Shown: positions 25,401 to 32,379 of the stretch, in pieces
Numbering within the stretch: the stretch's first letter is position 1
How the letters are laid out: each line of letters starts with the position of its first letter
Assembly (NCBI RefSeq): GCF_949987515.2
Contig: NC_082698.1
Location: 513,501 to 577,500 of the forward strand
Reading direction: 5' to 3'
Length of the DNA: 64,000 nt
Origin: Delphinus delphis
Lineage: Eukaryota; Chordata; Mammalia; Artiodactyla; Delphinidae
Program-made: the position numbers and the translations under genes
Notes under the pieces: generated by a model
Told to the model about the DNA's origin: nothing
What the model saw: the letters and a program-made list of their open reading frames with translations, nothing else
Database searches by the model: none

Positions 25401-25824
25401 TAGGGTCTCCGCAAGGAGGAATACAGTGCTCGGGCCCTGCCGCTAAGCGCCCCCCACGCTCATCCCCCCAACATCTGTAACCCGGAGCCCACCCCCGCAG
25501 GGCGCCAACTTCTTCAGTGACAGCCCACCCGCTGCTGTCCCAGGTGGCATCCCCCGGTCCTGTCCCCTCTGGGGGAAAACGCTGAAGGCTGGTGCTGCTG
25601 GTGAGAAGGGCTTTGGTATCCCCCTGCTGCCAGGACCTGGCCCGGGGGCAGGGGGCCTGGGGACTCTCCGCGAACCCCTCCGTGCGGAACGGTGGGGGTC
25701 CCAGCGCGGGTCGGGGGCTCACCTCGTCCTCCGGCAGAGTGGGGAGCGGCTCGAAGTCGTAGAAGTCTAAGTCTTTGCCGTCCTCCTCGTAAAAATCCGC
25801 CGCAGCAGGGTCCATGGCCTGCAT
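336..25824 (-). CDS. KNDC1: KNDC1, 5' part of gene (coding exons 1-7, continues past left edge)
   Basis: The spliced product of the seven exons listed below is residues 1-474 of KNDC1 (very-KIND, RasGEF2). In mammals this is a neuronal protein with two KIND domains and a C-terminal RasGEF module. It binds MAP2 and restrains dendrite growth (family knowledge). The exons add to 1423 coding bases. Every junction is GT-AG and phases agree throughout, with no stop or frameshift, so the gene looks functional. Exon 1 gives the acidic N-terminus beginning [16 protein letters not shown]. Exons 2-5 encode the first KIND domain (about residues 35-208). Exon 6 encodes a proline/serine-rich linker (209-436), and exon 7 opens the second KIND domain. 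The remaining KIND2, MAP2-binding and RasGEF exons must lie to the left. A broken or paralogous copy is unlikely because introns and frame are intact. Confidence 0.95.
660..1240 (+). mobile_element. Old L1 3'-end remnant (KNDC1 intron 6)
   Basis: The order of segments is that of an L1 ORF2 end and 3' region. It runs from 'gacccagcaattccactt' through 'gatggataag', 'actattcagcctta' and 'tgtatgatt' to 'gcttgaaatggttaag' and 'ggtaaatttatg'. It is heavily mutated and carries no open frame of use. A poly-C run (1261-1272) follows it. Confidence 0.75.
1700..1850 (+). mobile_element. MIR-like SINE remnant
   Basis: 'agcctggtggttaagacc' at the tRNA-like head and 'cagcctcagtttacccatg' about 80 bases later are the two best-kept parts of MIR. 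It lies in KNDC1 intron 6. The rest of the intron to exon 6 (1850-2357) shows no recognised element apart from an AT-rich patch at 2030-2100. Confidence 0.6.
2358..3040 (-). CDS. KNDC1: KNDC1 coding exon 6 (linker between KIND domains)
   Basis: This long exon (683 bases) encodes residues 209-436. The acceptor is TGCCCAG|ATGTCA and the donor GAGCAG|GTGGGT, ending in phase 0. The peptide begins [13 protein letters not shown], contains [13 protein letters not shown] and [15 protein letters not shown], and ends [11 protein letters not shown]. It is rich in Pro, Ser, Arg and Glu with no obvious fold, so it is probably a disordered linker between the KIND domains. The basic RLRKV segment followed by a Thr-Leu-Pro is typical of phosphorylated linker motifs (inference). 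High GC leaves several other reading frames open over this exon; these are shadows. Confidence 0.93.
3041..4269 (-). other. KNDC1 intron 5, mostly unique DNA with a TG-rich tract
   Basis: The left two thirds show no recognised repeat. An AT-rich patch at about 3335-3420 (with 'gtctaattagctcatcc') stands out from the GC-rich surroundings. From about 3925 to 4265 the plus strand is a degenerate TG-rich tract ('gtgtgtgcacg', 'tgtgtgtgtacgtg'). Confidence 0.6.
4270..4387 (-). CDS. KNDC1: KNDC1 coding exon 5 (end of first KIND domain)
   Basis: This exon encodes residues 170-208 plus one base. It begins [16 protein letters not shown] and ends [11 protein letters not shown]. The acceptor is TCACAG|AGCATC and the donor TCAAG|GTAAGC. 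It carries the last helices of the first KIND domain and a cysteine-containing stretch (SSCHLC). It ends in phase 1, with the Asp codon completed by exon 6. The intron that follows has a TG-rich tract starting directly at the donor side. Confidence 0.94.
4718..4864 (-). CDS. KNDC1: KNDC1 coding exon 4 (first KIND domain, core)
   Basis: This exon encodes residues 121-169 (49 whole codons). The acceptor is CCGCAG|GCCCAC and the donor CTGCAG|GTAGGC. The peptide starts [17 protein letters not shown] and ends [10 protein letters not shown]. That pattern resembles kinase C-lobe helices: a 'YSLGATL' helix and an arginine-proline motif at the end, as in other KIND domains. It is separated from exon 3 by the repeat-filled 14-kb intron 3 and from exon 5 by only 330 bases. 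Being a multiple of three, it could be skipped in frame, but that would remove the core of the domain. Confidence 0.95.
5380..5530 (-). mobile_element. MIR-family remnant
   Basis: The plus strand reads 'aagctgagaccagagaggtt', then 'ggaacctgcccggggctgc' and 'acagctgggcc', in the order of a MIR central domain read in reverse. It lies at the start of the large KNDC1 intron 3. No element was recognised between 5530 and about 6190. Confidence 0.6.
6190..6560 (-). mobile_element. Old L1 (L1M-type) ORF2 remnant, reverse orientation
   Basis: AT-rich sequence with the order of an inverted L1 ORF2 3' part: 'tgagaccaagcatctgttca', then 'cctctttacgcccattcg', then 'ggatattctgtcact'. It is diverged, and the left edge (possibly as far as 5890) is uncertain. 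Confidence 0.5.
6654..6849. repeat. 93-bp tandem duplication (2.1 copies)
   Basis: The block beginning 'ccctctgtccgccctgaacc' at 6654 repeats exactly at 6747, and a 10-base start of a third copy follows at 6840. The two full copies appear identical, so the duplication is recent. It lies in KNDC1 intron 3. Confidence 0.9.
6898..7003 (-). mobile_element. CHR-type SINE, reverse orientation
   Basis: Read on the minus strand it starts 'ggggaattccctggcagtcc' and ends in an A-rich tail. Near-identical flanks, 'cagaatgcatt' (6887-6897) and 'cagagtgcatt' (7004-7014), look like a target-site duplication with one mismatch. Confidence 0.8.
7091..7142. repeat. (TA)n followed by poly-A
   Basis: A short 'tatatatatatatata' run at 7091-7107 and an A run at about 7127-7141 with nothing coding around them. 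The segment 7150-7430, ahead of the L1, was not assigned to a family. Confidence 0.7.
9477..9819 (+). mobile_element. CHR-type SINE (long form) inside the L1
   Basis: Starts 'gacttccctggtggcacagt', has the tRNA-like head and the repetitive 'gagccc..gcaacgactgagccc' body, and ends in an 'aaataaataaatttattaaa' tail. It is flanked by a perfect 16-base duplication, 'aaaaaatgggcagagg' at 9461-9476 and 9820-9835. That motif is part of the host L1, which shows the SINE inserted into it. Confidence 0.92.
9837..10016 (+). mobile_element. CHR/Bov-tA-like SINE, second insertion in the same L1
   Basis: Begins 'agatttccctggtggcccag'. It contains about four copies of a roughly 20-base unit ('gatcccgcatgctgcaacta' and variants) and ends in '(aaataaat)' and poly-A. 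It directly follows the first SINE's duplication, so it landed beside or into the first insertion site. Confidence 0.85.
10322..10465 (+). repeat. Four tandem copies of a 36-bp unit within the L1 3' part
   Basis: The unit starts 'catgtgacccagcaacccca'; copies begin at 10322, 10358, 10394 and 10430. Normal L1 has this block once. Copies 1-2 and 3-4 differ by the change 'tgtgcg' to 'tgtgtg', which suggests stepwise doubling. Confidence 0.92.
11915..12062 (+). repeat. (CATC)n / pyrimidine-rich low-complexity tract
   Basis: Degenerate 'atccatccatcc', 'ctccctccctcccttcc' and 'ctatccatccatc' runs. The unique-looking stretches before (11090-11910) and after (12065-12850) hold no gene or repeat that I recognise. 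Confidence 0.75.
12850..13258 (-). mobile_element. Tigger-type (pogo/mariner) DNA transposon, 5' end, reverse orientation
   Basis: The right end on the minus strand starts 'tacaggcagacctcacttta', a diverged form of the Tigger1 terminal repeat. It continues 'tgcagatactgcattttttac' with the expected 'atcagtgatctttaacg' segment. The left end lacks the transposase region and a matching inverted repeat, so this is a truncated copy. Family name from recognition by eye. Confidence 0.65.
13328..13524 (+). mobile_element. CHR-1-type SINE with 14-bp target duplication
   Basis: Starts near 'gtagagggacttccctggtg' and ends with the typical 'caataaagactttaaaaatg' tail. 'aaataaagaaacac' occurs at 13314-13327 and again at 13525-13538, which marks the ends of the insertion. 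Confidence 0.9.
13540..13775 (+). mobile_element. Old L1 ORF2 fragment
   Basis: 'ggaaggaagaaaagctcaga' followed by 'tgagctgtgtgtccaactca' and 'ataagagcagaattgatgga' is the order of an L1 ORF2 endonuclease-to-RT segment. It is short and diverged. The stretch 13780-14225 was not assigned. Confidence 0.55.
14228..14810 (-). mobile_element. L1 3' end, reverse orientation, with internal (TG)n
   Basis: 'gttgtgttaatttctgctgt', 'agttccctgtgctctacagt', 'ggcaaccacaagtctgtttt' and 'ggctgagtagtactccactg' follow the order of a cetartiodactyl L1 3' end read backwards. It is well preserved. A (TG) run of 37 bases sits at 14694-14730. Confidence 0.9.
14694..14730 (+). repeat. (TG)n microsatellite
   Basis: An uninterrupted TG run, grown inside the inverted L1 at the spot where such L1 copies commonly carry a short TG/TA tract. 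Confidence 0.95.
15631..15858 (-). mobile_element. Young CHR-type SINE, reverse orientation, 12-bp target duplication
   Basis: A T run of about 36 bases (the reversed poly-A tail) is followed by a well-kept SINE body ('gttgcggcctctcccgttgc') and ends 'caccagggaagccc'. The direct repeat 'ttgaccagactt' at 15619-15630 and 15859-15870 is perfect. The long tail and exact repeats indicate a recent insertion. Confidence 0.95.
15987..16196 (+). mobile_element. Young CHR-type SINE, 15-bp target duplication
   Basis: Starts 'gggcttccctggtggcgcag' and ends in '(caaa)n'. The perfect repeat 'aaaaacatcaacaga' lies at 15972-15986 and 16197-16211. It sits only 128 bases from the previous SINE, in the opposite orientation. 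Confidence 0.95.
17291..17390 (+). repeat. 50-bp tandem duplication
   Basis: 'caccggttacatccacgtaa' at 17291 is repeated as 'caccggttatatccacataa' at 17341. The copies have diverged by several bases. Confidence 0.85.
17406..17556 (+). mobile_element. CHR-type SINE
   Basis: Contains 'ggtccagtggttaagactcc' and 'agatcccacatgccgcaact', with an '(aaat)n' tail. The first bases differ from the usual head ('actgcctgcagg' for 'acttccctggtgg'), so it is an older or damaged copy. Confidence 0.8.
17890..18180 (-). mobile_element. Ancient interspersed repeat, probably DNA transposon (family not certain)
   Basis: The plus strand ends 'ccaaaaagtttgagaactgc' after 'tcagtgatttttaggagtgt'. This is a pattern I know from a common old mammalian repeat read in reverse, hAT-like by its ends. 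No coding capacity. The unique stretch 18190-19040 that follows shows nothing recognisable. Confidence 0.45.
19041..19099 (-). CDS. KNDC1: KNDC1 coding exon 3 (59-bp small exon, first KIND domain)
   Basis: This short exon is bounded by TTCCCAG|ACGACC and TTTGAG|GTAAGT. With the G carried over from exon 2 it encodes residues 101-120, beginning [14 protein letters not shown] and ending NTFE. It continues the first KIND domain. Its length is not a multiple of three, so skipping it alone would shift the frame. Exons 2 and 3 together are 258 bases, so joint skipping would stay in frame. It is only 271 bases from exon 2 but more than 14 kb from exon 4. Confidence 0.93.
19371..19569 (-). CDS. KNDC1: KNDC1 coding exon 2 (first KIND domain, N-terminal half)
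   Basis: This exon encodes residues 35-100 plus one base. The acceptor is TTGCAG|GAGAAC and the donor AGCG|GTGAGG. The peptide opens [13 protein letters not shown] and contains [13 protein letters not shown]. This is the helical start of the KIND fold, which is related to the C-lobe of protein kinases but lacks catalytic residues. It ends near the segment [10 protein letters not shown]. It ends in phase 1, and the split Asp codon is completed by exon 3. The KIND domain is a protein-interaction module, so no kinase activity is expected. Confidence 0.95.
20190..20410 (+). repeat. CA-rich low-complexity tract (KNDC1 intron 1)
   Basis: Degenerate 'cactcactcacacacacg' and 'acacatgcacaaacacac' sequence. 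The preceding part of intron 1 (19570-20190) holds no recognised element. Confidence 0.7.
20611..20759 (+). repeat. G-rich minisatellite (KNDC1 intron 1)
   Basis: Imperfect units of about 25-27 bases built on 'ggaggtcggggtgagttggg', with runs of three to five Gs in every unit on the plus strand, which is the non-template strand for an antisense transcript. The stretch 20770-22400 that follows is unique DNA without a recognised feature. Confidence 0.85.
22409..22443 (+). repeat. (TG)n microsatellite
   Basis: An uninterrupted TG run of about 35 bases after 'gagacacacg'. The region 22450-23360 after it is unique and GC-rich. Confidence 0.95.
23370..23690 (-). mobile_element. Old L1 (L1M-type) ORF2 remnant, reverse orientation
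   Basis: 'ccaaactgttttccaaagag' followed by 'ctggttctcgccaacctgg', 'cagtgggtgtattttgtgtt' and 'aaacattttctcatatgtcc' is the inverted order of the ORF2 3' part. It is diverged and non-coding. Confidence 0.65.
24363..24411 (+). repeat. 49-bp dispersed direct repeat, copy A
   Basis: Begins 'gctcaggacttgggctcctg' and recurs at 25255-25303 with two mismatches. It belongs to no repeat family I recognise. Confidence 0.9.
25255..25303 (+). repeat. 49-bp dispersed direct repeat, copy B
   Basis: Second copy, 892 bases from copy A and about 420 bases from KNDC1 exon 1 on its intron side. Sequences beyond the 49 bases do not match. Confidence 0.9.
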
Positions 25825-26660
25825 CCTCCGTGCGCCGCCGGCGGCGCCACACTCGCAGTCACTGCCCGAGCCGCCGCGCTCCGGCCGGAGGCGCACCCGC
25901 CGCCCGAGATCTACGCGAGGCCGGCGCCCCCCGCCTGGCCTCGCCCCTCCAGCGGCCTCCGCGCCCCGGCTCCGGCTCCGGCTCCGCGCATAGGCTCTGG
26001 CTCTGCGAGCCGGGAAGGCTACGCGCGCAGGGCCGCCGCGGGAACGCCCCCCGCGCCGCCCGCCGCGGCCCACGCCGGCCCCGCCCCCGGTGCGCCCCGC
26101 CCGCGCGCTGCCGCAGTGTCGCCAGAGCGGGGACGGGGGTGGGGGCACCTGGGCGCGGGACTGGGGGTCGGGGCAGTCGCAAGGCCGTGCTCACTTTGCC
26201 GGGCAATTGGGGGCGACTGGGGGGGGGCTTCCGAGGGCGTTCTGGGGACTTCGTCCCTCGGGGACGTTGGCCGCTGTCCTGGGGGATGCACTGCGGGGGG
26301 GTGGGGAGGGGTGGAGGCCTGTGCGCGGTAGGCACCGTTTGGGGGCGGGGCCAGCCTTGTGGCCGGTGTTCCTGAGCGGTGCGTCGCGGGCAGCCGCGGG
26401 CTCTGTGGGCACACGGATGGAGGGCCGCGGCCCAGCCCGCGGAGAGTGCCGGGCGGGTGGTCCACCCTCCACCCTGTCACCCTCGCTCCCTGCCCCCGCT
26501 GGCAGGGGCGGGGCTGCCGCAGTCCACGCGGGGAGGTGGGGAGGGGCGGCTGCAGAGGTGCCCAGGAGGGCCAGGCAGGGCTGGGGGGGCCGGGCAGGGG
26601 GGGCGGAATGGGGTAGAGTCCAGGGAGTAGACCCGTCTGAGCAGTTGGGGTCTGGCCTGC
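25690..26660 (-). promoter_or_regulatory. KNDC1: KNDC1 CpG-island promoter region
   Basis: This stretch around and upstream of exon 1 is very GC-rich and dense in CpG, unlike its surroundings. GC boxes are visible on both strands: 'ggccccgcccccgg' at 26077-26090, 'gccccgcccgcg' at 26094-26105, 'gggggcggggcc' at 26341-26352 and 'ggggcggggc' at 26505-26514. No TATA box was seen at a sensible distance from the ATG. A TATA-less, Sp1-type promoter with dispersed start sites is the natural reading. The exact transcription start cannot be placed from sequence. Confidence 0.75.
25723..25824 (-). CDS. KNDC1: KNDC1 coding exon 1 (start codon)
   Basis: This exon encodes residues 1-34, starting [16 protein letters not shown] and ending LPTLPEDE, followed by the donor GAG|GTGAGC (phase 0). 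The start was set at the ATG at 25824-25822 because it gives the N-terminus known for mammalian KNDC1. A second in-frame ATG lies three codons downstream (Met4). The segment is very acidic and precedes the first KIND domain. The frame stays open upstream into the CpG island as far as an ATG at 26148, so the true N-terminus could be longer (see findings). It sits at the edge of a CpG-rich promoter region. Confidence 0.93.
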
Positions 26661-29600
26661 CCCTTTCTTGAGTTAGGGTCCCATGGATGGGGGACCAATA
26701 ATTAGAGCTTCATCCAGACCTTGCCAGCCTGCCTCCTCGGTGTGGAAAGGGAACCAAAAGAACAGACAAGCTCTCCCTCAATTTGGCAGTCCTGCTGGTT
26801 CGTGACTAACCCCTTCACCGGGTTTCCTCAGCACAGGGACGAGCCCTGCCCCAAGCCAGGGCCTGTGGCTGGGCAGAGAGCAGGACACCCCTACCCCAGC
26901 CTGGCAGAGATCCAGGGAGGGTGCCCCCTCACGGTGAAGCAAAGAGCCAGACAGCACAGCCTCCACGTCTTCTGCAGGAGGGTGACGGGTGGGCCCCCTC
27001 CCCCGGCGCAGGGCAGGGGGTCAGAGCTCCCACAAGACGGTGGGCACTGCGGCCAGGCTTACAGCAGCCACGATGTAAATGCTCCTCGGCGAAGGAAGCT
27101 GACTCGCGGCGGGTCCTGCCAGGTCCGAGGATGCAGGGGACTAATTCTATCCCGGCTCAGGTCTCGTGGCCCCGGGGGCCCTGCAATGTGACCCCAGGTG
27201 GGCAAGGAGCACCCGGTCGGGAGGAACGTGGGCAGCGACGCCTCAGTCTGGCGGCCGGGGTGCCGGCAGCCCCACTGTGTACAGCCCACCCAAGGCCCCT
27301 GAGAGAAGTGGGTCTGGCTGTCTGGGAGCTGGGAGCAGTAGCCAGGGCGGGCGGGTGGGTAGGTGAGGGCAGCAGCGGTTGGAGAGGATCCATCTCAGGA
27401 TGAGTGCCTGGGCTGTCGGTGGGCACCACCCGGTCTCAGAGGGAGGCAGGCCCTGCTCCAGAGCCCTGGGGCTCCAGCTGCATCCTGTACTCGGGCCCTG
27501 CGTCCACGGAGCCGAGCGCCCTGCCTGCAGGGTCCCTGTGCTGCAGGGGCGGGGGGCTGCCCCTTCCCTCTGTCCCAGGCTGGCGTCGAAGGCTGTTGAA
27601 GCCTGCGTGTGGCCTTGACACCCCTCACCCGCCATCCAGCCTAAACACCCTCCGGGGGTCTCAGCTGTTGTGGGCCCAAAGGGAAGATGCCAACTTTATC
27701 ACCTGGTTCTCAGGTCTCCCTGCAACCGGGCCCGGGGTCTGGGCTGAGGACTGAATTGGGGGGTGGCATGCAAACCCCTTGACTGAAGGAGCAGTGTCAT
27801 CGCCAATGGTTCCGGGCCCAATGGCATTGTCTACTTTGGGAAAAGGCGCATCCAATTTGGGTAAAATGCAGAACAAACGGGCTGTGGATGCCGGCTGAGT
27901 CAGCTTTGGCTGTTCCAGCCTCAAAGCACTTAGTGGGCATGTGCCATCTCCTCGGTCAAGCAGGGACCGGGGGCCTGGGCCAGTGGGGCGGGGCCGGCGG
28001 GAGCCCTAGGGAGGCACCTGGCAGGGGCCGCATTGCCTTCCTTCTTCTACCCGCCTGCTTCCCCAAAGCGTTTGTGGTCACTGGTCTTCTTTGTTCAGTG
28101 GAGTGACCGGAAGCTTCTGCTGGGTGTGTTGTGAGTCTCACTGTGTGTTTGCACACTTGCCCGCGTTTGTGGCAAGCTCTGCTCCCTGGAAGGGCGTGGC
28201 CCCCTGTGTCCTGGTGCCTCGGGCGTGGTGGGTGCTCCTCAGTGTTGGTACATGACTGTGACATTACTTTCGAGATCAGACCAAGTCTAGATCAGGCACC
28301 CTCAACCTCCCCAGAGCAAATGGGACAAGGACGTCCAGGCAGTCCTGGGCGCCACTCAAAGTTAATTTGAAGCTCAGCTCCAAACAGGCCAAGTCCTCAC
28401 GAGCAGATGCCGCGAGGGCCCGCTCGCCCCGGCCTCTGCGCCAGCCTCTCCCACCACCCGCACGTCCAGCACATGCCCAGGGAGCAAGTCTGCTTCCTGG
28501 GACTCTTAGGCGCTGCCAGAATCCTGCAGAGGCTTCCTGGATGCACGGTCAGCTCCACGGCCAAGGCCGCGACCTGGCGGAGTCCCGTCTCCTCACTGCT
28601 CTTCCCGGACCCGTCGACCCACTCTCCTCCACCCCCATCTCCTCCAAGACCCTCCCTCTGTCTCCAAGCAGGTCCTAGCCCGAGCGCCCTCCCTGCCCAC
28701 CCCCGAGCCTCAGGCCTCAGACCTCAGCCCTCCCCCGGCCGCCCTCAGTGACCAGGGAGGCTGTACTCCAGGCTAGGCTGGGCCCTCGCCACGCGTGTCC
28801 CCAGGCACGCTCTCTCCTGGCTTCCGCCGTGCAGTCAGCGGCTGTCAGTAGATCAGGCCGAATGTGGGGTGGGAGGGAGTGGTACAGGATGGGTTTTCAA
28901 AGCTCCTGTTTTCCCTGAAAGATTTTGAGAAGCTGTCACACCACGTGTACATTTTGAAGTCGACATCTACATTTTTGAAAAATTAAGAAATGTAAGTAAT
29001 TGCAAAGAATGTAATTTCTGGCGTGGTATAATTATTGACATTTTGAAATAAAGCTGTTAGTCACTCCTGTAAATATATCCAAGGACCTAAAAACCAAAGT
29101 GGTTTTGATACCCACTAGCAATCATTTAGAAAAAAACACAAACATTTTTTTTCATAGTCGGAAATGTTCATCATAACATTCTCCTTAAACTCGTTACTGT
29201 TATCTAACTCCAGCCAGAATTTTATCTACTGTGATAGATTTTTATGCTTGAAAGTTTCTGCAGATTCTCCATAATACCTTGCAACAAAGATGCATGTAAG
29301 TTTTAATAACTTGAATACTTACTAAGTAAAAATTTTTAACATTTTTGTTTCCAGTGACCATGAGATTCATTTTACAGTATCGAAATATTCTGACCATGTT
29401 CCTCCTGGCGACAGGACCTAGCCCGCCCACCTGCTGCTGGGGCAGCCTGTGCCGTCCTGTCACTTGGTGGCCGTCACTCCGTGTCTGTCACTTGGTCTCT
29501 GCACGCTCTGGCTCGTCCCCGTGCTGCTGCCTCCCTGAGCAGCTGAGGGCAGCCCCTGCCCCACTCCTCTTCCCGGGCAGGGGGGGCCGAATGGGGTACC

Positions 29601-30780
29601 CCAGGGACCCCAGCGCCCATGGGGCACCCTCCCCAGAGGTCTGGGCCCCAGGATCTAACAGCCCTGCCCCCAGGCGTGGAAGCCCCTCCTGAAGGTACTG
29701 TCCCCAAGGACCCTCGTGCCCCTCTTGCCTTCCAGCACCTGCTTCCCGTGCACACGCTCTCTGTGGAAGTGAGTGGCGCGGCTGCACCGCCTACAGGTCC
29801 AGACCAGTTCCTTTTACTCACGGATGTCGTGTGGATCGGCCGCCCCCATGTCCTTAGTCACGCAGATGTGCGGCCGAGTCACGGGCTCAGCGCGTGAGGG
29901 AGCTCACGGTTCCCAGGAGGGGGCGCAGACCGGGCTCGTGTCTCCCAGCACGCGCCGCCCACGCCGCCCACGCCCCGGGCCAAGTGCCTCACCTCTCGAA
30001 GCGTGCAGCAGTGCTTCACAGTGTGGAGGATGGGGTGAGGTCGCTACCCACAAAGGTTGCCGGTCCAGCGGTCCTGCTAGGGAACATGCCCGACTGGGAG
30101 CATTCAAAGACCCCAGATGCAATTTCTCACACCTGGGGAGCTTGAGAGAGACTGGGGTCCCCTCATGGATGGAGCTGGCAGGGCCCCCATCAGAGGTGGG
30201 CAGAGTGCCGGGGGGACCCTGGTCAGGAAGCTGCGTCTCTAACCCTTCCCCCCCAACACCGTGTGATTCTGAGGCCGTCACAGGCGAGCTCCCTGGGCTA
30301 AACCACCCGTCTCTCTAACCCTGACTGTGGATGTCCCATGCCCCCACCGCACTGCTGGTCTTTGCTGCCCCCGTGAACACCCAGGTGACGTCTTGGCCCC
30401 AGAGCCCAGAGCTGGGCTGGAGGGCTGGGGCTCCACCTCGGAGCTCCTTGGCTCCGGTGTGGACACCTGTCCGGCATCAGGTGACGGCAGTGAGCCTGCC
30501 TTCTGTTGGGCCAAAGATAAAGCTGCCAGCCCCTGGGGGAGCCAGCCCCAAGCAAGGGGGAGTCACAGCCGTGGAGGGCAGGTCCTGCGGTGCCAGAGAA
30601 GGGCCGCTGGGAAACTTATTGTAAATTGCAAATCAGGACATCCAGGGAGAGAGGGGCACCCTCCTGATCTATCAGACAGAGCAGCAGGCAATGTCCCCCC
30701 AATCCACCCCCTGCACCCCGAGGGCAGTCACTGTCCTGCCCTTGCGGAAGAGACTCCTCTACTCTCTTTTTTCATCTAGT
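26661..30780. other. Intergenic DNA upstream of KNDC1, no gene recognised
   Basis: Mostly GC-rich unique sequence with short open frames of low-complexity composition. An AT-rich block at about 28890-29430 has a lone 'aataaa' (29047-29052) and no repeat assignment. A CTCF-like site is at 29913-29926. I see no exon with convincing splice sites. Confidence 0.5.
29913..29926 (+). promoter_or_regulatory. CTCF-like motif (intergenic)
   Basis: 'CCAGGAGGGGGCGC' fits the CTCF core CCASYAGRKGGCRS at 13 of 14 positions (G for Y at position 5). Occupancy cannot be judged from sequence. Confidence 0.4.
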
Positions 30781-31020
30781 TTTACCACTAAGCATATGTC
30801 GTTAAAGAAATAGTTTAGTTTTGCTCATTTTTTTCTTTTTTGGTAATTTGTATAAATGGAATCACACTGTGCGCGTTTTCTTTTTTTGTCTGGCTTCTCT
30901 CGCTCAGAGCTGTCCTGGGAGCGGGAGTCTGCTCACTGCTTTACTGAGCGGTGTCAGATGCACGAATCCACCACTGACAGACGTCTGGGCATCCAGACAC
31001 ACTCTAGGTCTGGGGTGTCA
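30780..31020 (-). mobile_element. Old L1 3' remnant, reverse orientation
   Basis: 'aatttgtataaatggaatca' and 'tgtctggcttctctcgctca' are the inverted end of old L1M-type copies. It is heavily mutated. The GC-rich, TG-containing stretch to about 31380 is not assigned. Confidence 0.5.
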
Positions 31021-31379
31021 CCTGGCACGTATTTTGCTCACGTTGTGCACCTGCACGTGTTCTTGCCGGGTCAGAGGTGATGCTCGTGTTCAAGTCCACG
31101 CGTGTGTCCATTGACTGGCCTCCGAGTGTGCACATGTGTGAGTCTGTCCATTGGTCTGTGCTCAGCCTTGCAGAAGTCCCCACGCTCCGAGTCTCCCGCC
31201 CCCCCGCCCCCTCCTCCTCCTTTTCCTCCAAGAACGTCTGGGCTCTTCTTGGCCCCGTGAGAGCCCGCCTGCTGCGAGCCGTCACGACCCTGTTGGGTGC
31301 GAGTGGCGTGGTGTGGCGTGTGCTTGCACACGAGCCTGAGAAGCAGCGAGCGTTCTAACCCGAGTGTGGGTCTTTCCCC

Positions 31380-32100
31380 TTCGAATCAGGCTCCCTTCCT
31401 GTCTCTTGATAATATTTTGTGGTTTTCTGTGAGGAGGACTTGCGTTTCTTTTATTGTATTTATCATGAATATTGGGCGTATTTTGGTACTATTGTAAATT
31501 GTATCTTTGTAGAAATTTTGTTTCCTGTTTGGTGCTGGCCTACAGGAGTCAAATGGGCTCTTTTTAAAAAATTCATTTTTATGGGAGTATAGTTGGTTTA
31601 CAACGTTGTGTTAGTTTCTGCTGTATAGCGAAGTGAATCCGTTTCAAATTGGCTTTTGTCCGAGGACGTTGTGTCCAGCAATGTGCTAACCACTAACTGA
31701 GTGGTTCTGACCTGGAGACGGACTTAGATTTGCTGTGGGAGCGATCACGCTCCCTGGGAATAAGTCCCGCTTCTCCATTTCTCATCCTCACCACGCCTCT
31801 CCCTGCCCTCACTGCCCCATGGGACCCTAGCGCAGCACCGAGCAGACGTGGTGAGACGGTCCTCTTGGCTGAGTTCCCAAGGTGAGCAGCTGGGCTTCGC
31901 TTCTTCACCGTCAGGGATAATTTTGCTGTAGGTTTTTGTAGGTTAATGAAGTTCCCTTCTATTGCTAATTTGCCAAATGTTCTTTTAAAATCACAAATAA
32001 ATGTTGAATTGCATCAAATGCTTTCTCTGTGTCTATTAAGGTGATGGCTTGATCTTCTCTATTCCGTGAGTGTGCTAACGTCTAAGATAGACTAATTTTG
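31380..32100 (-). mobile_element. L1 fragments, reverse orientation
   Basis: Three L1 signatures in reverse: ORF2 ('tatttatcatgaatattggg'), a 3' end piece at 31562-31640 ('gttgtgttagtttctgctgt'), and ORF2 again ('gaattgcatcaaatgctttc'). The 3'-end piece inside older ORF2 suggests a younger L1 inserted into an older one. Confidence 0.6.
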
Positions 32101-32379
32101 TAGTCTGGGAGCAAATCCACCCAACTGTGACACATCATCTCCTGCATCTCGGTCCTGCTGCCCTCACGCTGTGGTCCTTCGAGGGCGGAGTCCTGACTGC
32201 CGCCCCGTGGTGCCAGGGGCGGGGGCGCCTGAGGCATCTCTTCCGCTCCCTCCACTGCTCTGGATTCTCTGTAATGAAAAGCTTGGCATGGATTTCGGGT
32301 AAGTTCGGAGGGTCCCGGCAAAGGCTTAGCCCTTCCCTGAGGTGGGCGCAGCCGTCCTGGGTCTGTAAGTATAGCAACG

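Noticed and set aside
25692..26671. Overlapping open frames on both strands over the KNDC1 CpG island
   Set aside because: CpG-island composition gives few stops; the frames consist of Gly, Arg, Pro and Ala without any domain. The one in frame with KNDC1 is kept as a finding.
29047..29052. AATAAA in an AT-rich block as the 3' end of an unknown gene
   Set aside because: There is no coding sequence or exon upstream, and a lone hexamer in AT-rich DNA is expected by chance.
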